Shown piece by piece: positions 61,739 to 64,000 of a stretch of 64,000 bases of DNA. The notes under the pieces are model-generated. The model saw only the letters and a program-made list of their open reading frames with translations. It did no database searches and was not told the origin of the DNA. The number at the start of each line of letters is the position of its first letter. Within the stretch, counting starts at the first letter, position 1. The stretch is from Dyella_B humi (GTDB lineage: Bacteria; Pseudomonadota; Gammaproteobacteria; Xanthomonadales; Rhodanobacteraceae), in assembly GCF_044904605.1 (NCBI RefSeq), contig NZ_JADIKI010000022.1:496001-560000 (forward strand), given 5' to 3'. The position numbers and the translations under genes are program-made.

Positions 61739-62054
61739 CAACATACCCTCCTCACTATGCAACGTTTGCCGCATGCATCGGGCCAGTTTCGAATGCCTGC
61801 GAAATGGACATCATCGAGGCGGCAGTCATGACTAGCAGTTCTGGCACGTCATGGCGAAACCGCGGAGCGCAGTGTATGACAAATCCCGTGCAGGTTTATT
61901 CAAGGCACGCATGACGCAAAGGCTAAACAATCGCCGATTACCCTGGCGTTGCAACACGGAATCCGGGTCAGGCAGTTGACGCCCTTCGCCCCGACAGGCA
62001 GCCTGACGACCGGCTTCCACGCCGTTCTACAACCCGATCGATAGGGAGTACATC

Positions 62055-62531
62055 ATGCGTACGCACTGGCTTTTCGCGCTGGCCGCCGTGGCTGGAACCA
62101 TTCATGCACAGGGGCAGCCGGCGAAGCATCCTGCCATCGAAGCGTTCGCCAAGGGTGTGCAGATCTATACCTGCAAAGCCGCCAACGGCAGCTATGCATG
62201 GTCGTTGAAAGCGCCGGATGCCGTCCTCAGCGACGCCAAGGGTCAGCCCATCGGCAAGCATTTCGCCGGCCCCAGCTGGCAGGCCGCGGATGGCAGCGTC
62301 GTGGTGGGCGAGGCGCTGAACGTATCGCCAGCGCCTGACGCCGGCGCGGTTGCGTGGCTCGTTCTACATGCCAAGTCACATAGCGGCGACGGCGAGATGG
62401 CCAGCGTGCAGTACATCGTGCGCACGCGCACAGAGGGTGGCGTGGCGCCAGCCACAGGCTGCGACGCCGCACATGCGAGCGCCGAGGTGCGCGTACCCTA
62501 CAGCGCGGTCTATCTGTTTTTCCGCGGATAG
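62055..62531 (+). CDS. Exported DUF3455 protein
   Basis: A 158-residue protein with a signal peptide (LFALAAVAGTIHAQ) and the DUF3455 pattern: GVQIYTCKAANGSYAWSLKAPDAVLSD, GKHFAGPSWQAADGS and a late cysteine in ATGCDAAHA. The function is unknown. It converges with chaA, which ends three bases downstream on the other strand. Confidence 0.88.
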   Translation: MRTHWLFALAAVAGTIHAQGQPAKHPAIEAFAKGVQIYTCKAANGSYAWSLKAPDAVLSDAKGQPIGKHFAGPSWQAADGSVVVGEALNVSPAPDAGAVAWLVLHAKSHSGDGEMASVQYIVRTRTEGGVAPATGCDAAHASAEVRVPYSAVYLFFRG

Positions 62532-62533
62532 CC

Positions 62534-63649
62534 TCAGGGGCTGAACACCAGCAGCACGAACACAGCAAACAGCGAAAGATGCACCGCACCTTCCAGCATG
62601 GTGGTGCGCGAGCTGGAGAACGTCATGCCGCTCAACAGCAGCGTTGCCACCAGCATCACCATGCTCGAAGGCGGTAGCCCGAGCAGCACGGATTGACCGG
62701 TGTACAGGCTGATGGCGAGCACGGCGGGCACGGTAAGTCCCAGCGTAGAAGCCACCGAGCCAAGGCAAAGATTGATGGCGCGGGTCAGCCGGTCCGCACG
62801 TGCCGCGATCAGTGCGGAAATGCCCTCCGGCGCGAACACCAGCATGGCGATCACGATGCCGCCGAGCGCCTTGGGTGCGCCGGTGGCGGCGATGCCGTAA
62901 TCGAGCAGCTTCGCCAGACTCTTGGAGAGAATCACGATCGGCAGGATGTGGAGCAGCAGTAGCCCGAAATGCCGCAGCAGTTTTGGCTTGTCGAGCGCTG
63001 CCGGGCGGTGGTGCGCCATCTCCCTGGGATCGATCGGCTGCGCATCCGGCGCGACGAAATGGCCACTATGCCGCCCGGTCTGTAGCCACAAGAACACGCC
63101 GTACAAGGCAATCGTGAGCAGCGAGAAGGCCAACGCCTGCGGCGGCGCCAGCGAGCCGTCGGGCGTGGAGGTGGTGAAGTTCGGCAGCACCAGCGCAATG
63201 ATGGTCAGCGGAATAATCACCGACAGATAGGCCGACGCGCCTTTCAAGTTGTACGACTGCTCATAATGACGAAAGCCGCCCAGCAGCAGGCCGAGCCCCA
63301 CCACGCCGTTGAGCACGATCATCAATACCGCGTACATGGTGTCGCGCGCGAGCGTGGTATTGCCGGCCGAGCTGAGCATCATGGCCGAGATCAGCACCAC
63401 TTCGATCACTACGATAGATAGCGTCAGCACCAGGGTGCCGAGCGGCTCACCCAGCATCTCCGCCAGGGTTTCAGCCTCGTGCACCACGCCGAAGGCCACC
63501 CATACGATGACAAGGAACAACCACGCGAACAGCGTGAGCAGGATGGCAGAGCTGCCAGTGCCGCCGATCCACTGAGCGCCGAAGATCAGGAAAAGCGCGA
63601 CTGTCAGCCAGCCGAGCAGGGGGCGCGCCATCGTCAGTGTTTTATGCAT
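62534..63649 (-). CDS. chaA: Calcium/sodium:proton antiporter ChaA
   Basis: A 371-residue membrane protein with about eleven membrane segments. It has the paired CaCA-type motifs: FGVVHEAETLAEMLGEPLGTLVLTLSIVVIEV in the first half and FAPEGISALIAARADRLTRAINLCLGSVASTLGLTVP in the second. ChaA exports calcium and sodium in exchange for protons at alkaline pH. It is monocistronic. Confidence 0.92.
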   Translation of the reverse strand: MHKTLTMARPLLGWLTVALFLIFGAQWIGGTGSSAILLTLFAWLFLVIVWVAFGVVHEAETLAEMLGEPLGTLVLTLSIVVIEVVLISAMMLSSAGNTTLARDTMYAVLMIVLNGVVGLGLLLGGFRHYEQSYNLKGASAYLSVIIPLTIIALVLPNFTTSTPDGSLAPPQALAFSLLTIALYGVFLWLQTGRHSGHFVAPDAQPIDPREMAHHRPAALDKPKLLRHFGLLLLHILPIVILSKSLAKLLDYGIAATGAPKALGGIVIAMLVFAPEGISALIAARADRLTRAINLCLGSVASTLGLTVPAVLAISLYTGQSVLLGLPPSSMVMLVATLLLSGMTFSSSRTTMLEGAVHLSLFAVFVLLVFSP

Positions 63650-64000
63650 GTTTGCCTCGATCAGGTTCTTCCGTGTTGATCGGGGATATTACTGAGTGAT
63701 GGCTGAGCATGCTCGAGACCCTTGTTGCACCTGTCCCCGTTATTTCGATCCGTCCCCGTTACGGACTGTGTGCGCACCGGCACATTGCAACGCCTTCATC
63801 ACAGATTTTATACCGTCACGCGAGATAGGCTTGCTGTGCAAGCTTCGTGATAAGTCGTTCCAGGATGCTACGGAACGAGCGGCTATACCGATTTCAATCC
63901 ACGCAGATTCGCAGCAGAAAGCGCGACGTTGGGCGTGAAACGGTCTGGAATCAACAGGGCATCATCTTCAATAAATCGACCGCACCACGCATCGCCGCAT
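63650..64000. other. Window end, no gene seen
   Basis: About 350 bases. CCTGTCCCCGTTATTTCGAT and CCGTCCCCGTTA (63732-63763) are xanthomonad-style motifs often seen near REP-associated transposases. The only frame (63696-63938) is cysteine-rich and has no family features; it is not called. Confidence 0.35.

Noticed and set aside
63696..63938. 80-residue frame near the window end
   Set aside because: It spans repeat-like CCGTCCCCGTTA motifs and has no ribosome site or family features.

Overview
The window is chromosomal DNA from a GC-rich gammaproteobacterium, most likely of the order Xanthomonadales (Rhodanobacteraceae: Dyella, Luteibacter, Rhodanobacter or a relative). Pointers are a single-chain IcmF mutase, a FabV enoyl reductase, a RIO1-like kinase, a lytic-enzyme gene with a glutamine-rich tail like Xanthomonadales type IV secretion effectors, an Oar-type regulatory domain and families of palindromic repeats. 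The genus is inference. No rRNA, tRNA, CRISPR array, integrase or complete insertion sequence was seen.

Layout. 1-6.2 kb is core metabolism: the end of a TetR regulator, an alpha/beta hydrolase, a dicarboxylate symporter and icmF. 6.2-11.4 kb is accessory. It holds higBA between two direct copies of a ~140-bp repeat, thpR, a relic of a second, diverged icmF 3' end, and an AT-richer NACHT-type NTPase with a nuclease-like N-terminus. 11.4-34 kb is mostly small secreted or hypothetical proteins. It includes a probable cell-wall-degrading effector with a likely immunity partner, a pseudouridine synthase, a RIO kinase, a three-gene operon (membrane-anchored receiver-like protein, ADP-ribosyltransferase-like protein, helical protein), a CheD-like hydrolase and a relic higA. 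34-43.3 kb has a diguanylate cyclase, a ygiB/ygiC-type pair, a ThDP enzyme with a MEKHLA partner, a membrane-anchored Mrr nuclease and an SPFH protein. 43.4-46.5 kb (minus strand) is a probable split-borosin RiPP locus: an alpha-N-methyltransferase of the OphMA/SonM type, a small precursor with a short hydrophobic core and an acidic tail, and a TPR-GGDEF protein whose start codon directly abuts the precursor stop. 46.5-64 kb is housekeeping and redox: a broken GIY-YIG gene, GST, a creatininase-like protein, a YVTN propeller protein, fabV, a ferritin/4Fe-4S/CDGSH fusion, an SDR with a divergent LysR, a phospholipase C-like phosphoesterase, a MarR-GNAT fusion, a 2OG-Fe dioxygenase, ExbD, Spy-like and DUF3455 proteins, and chaA.

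The most interesting elements are the split borosin locus tied to a cyclic-di-GMP enzyme, the ADP-ribosyltransferase-like operon, the NACHT protein beside the icmF 3'-end relic, and the effector/immunity-like pair. All calls rest on reading motifs by eye and on remembered family patterns; no database search was run.
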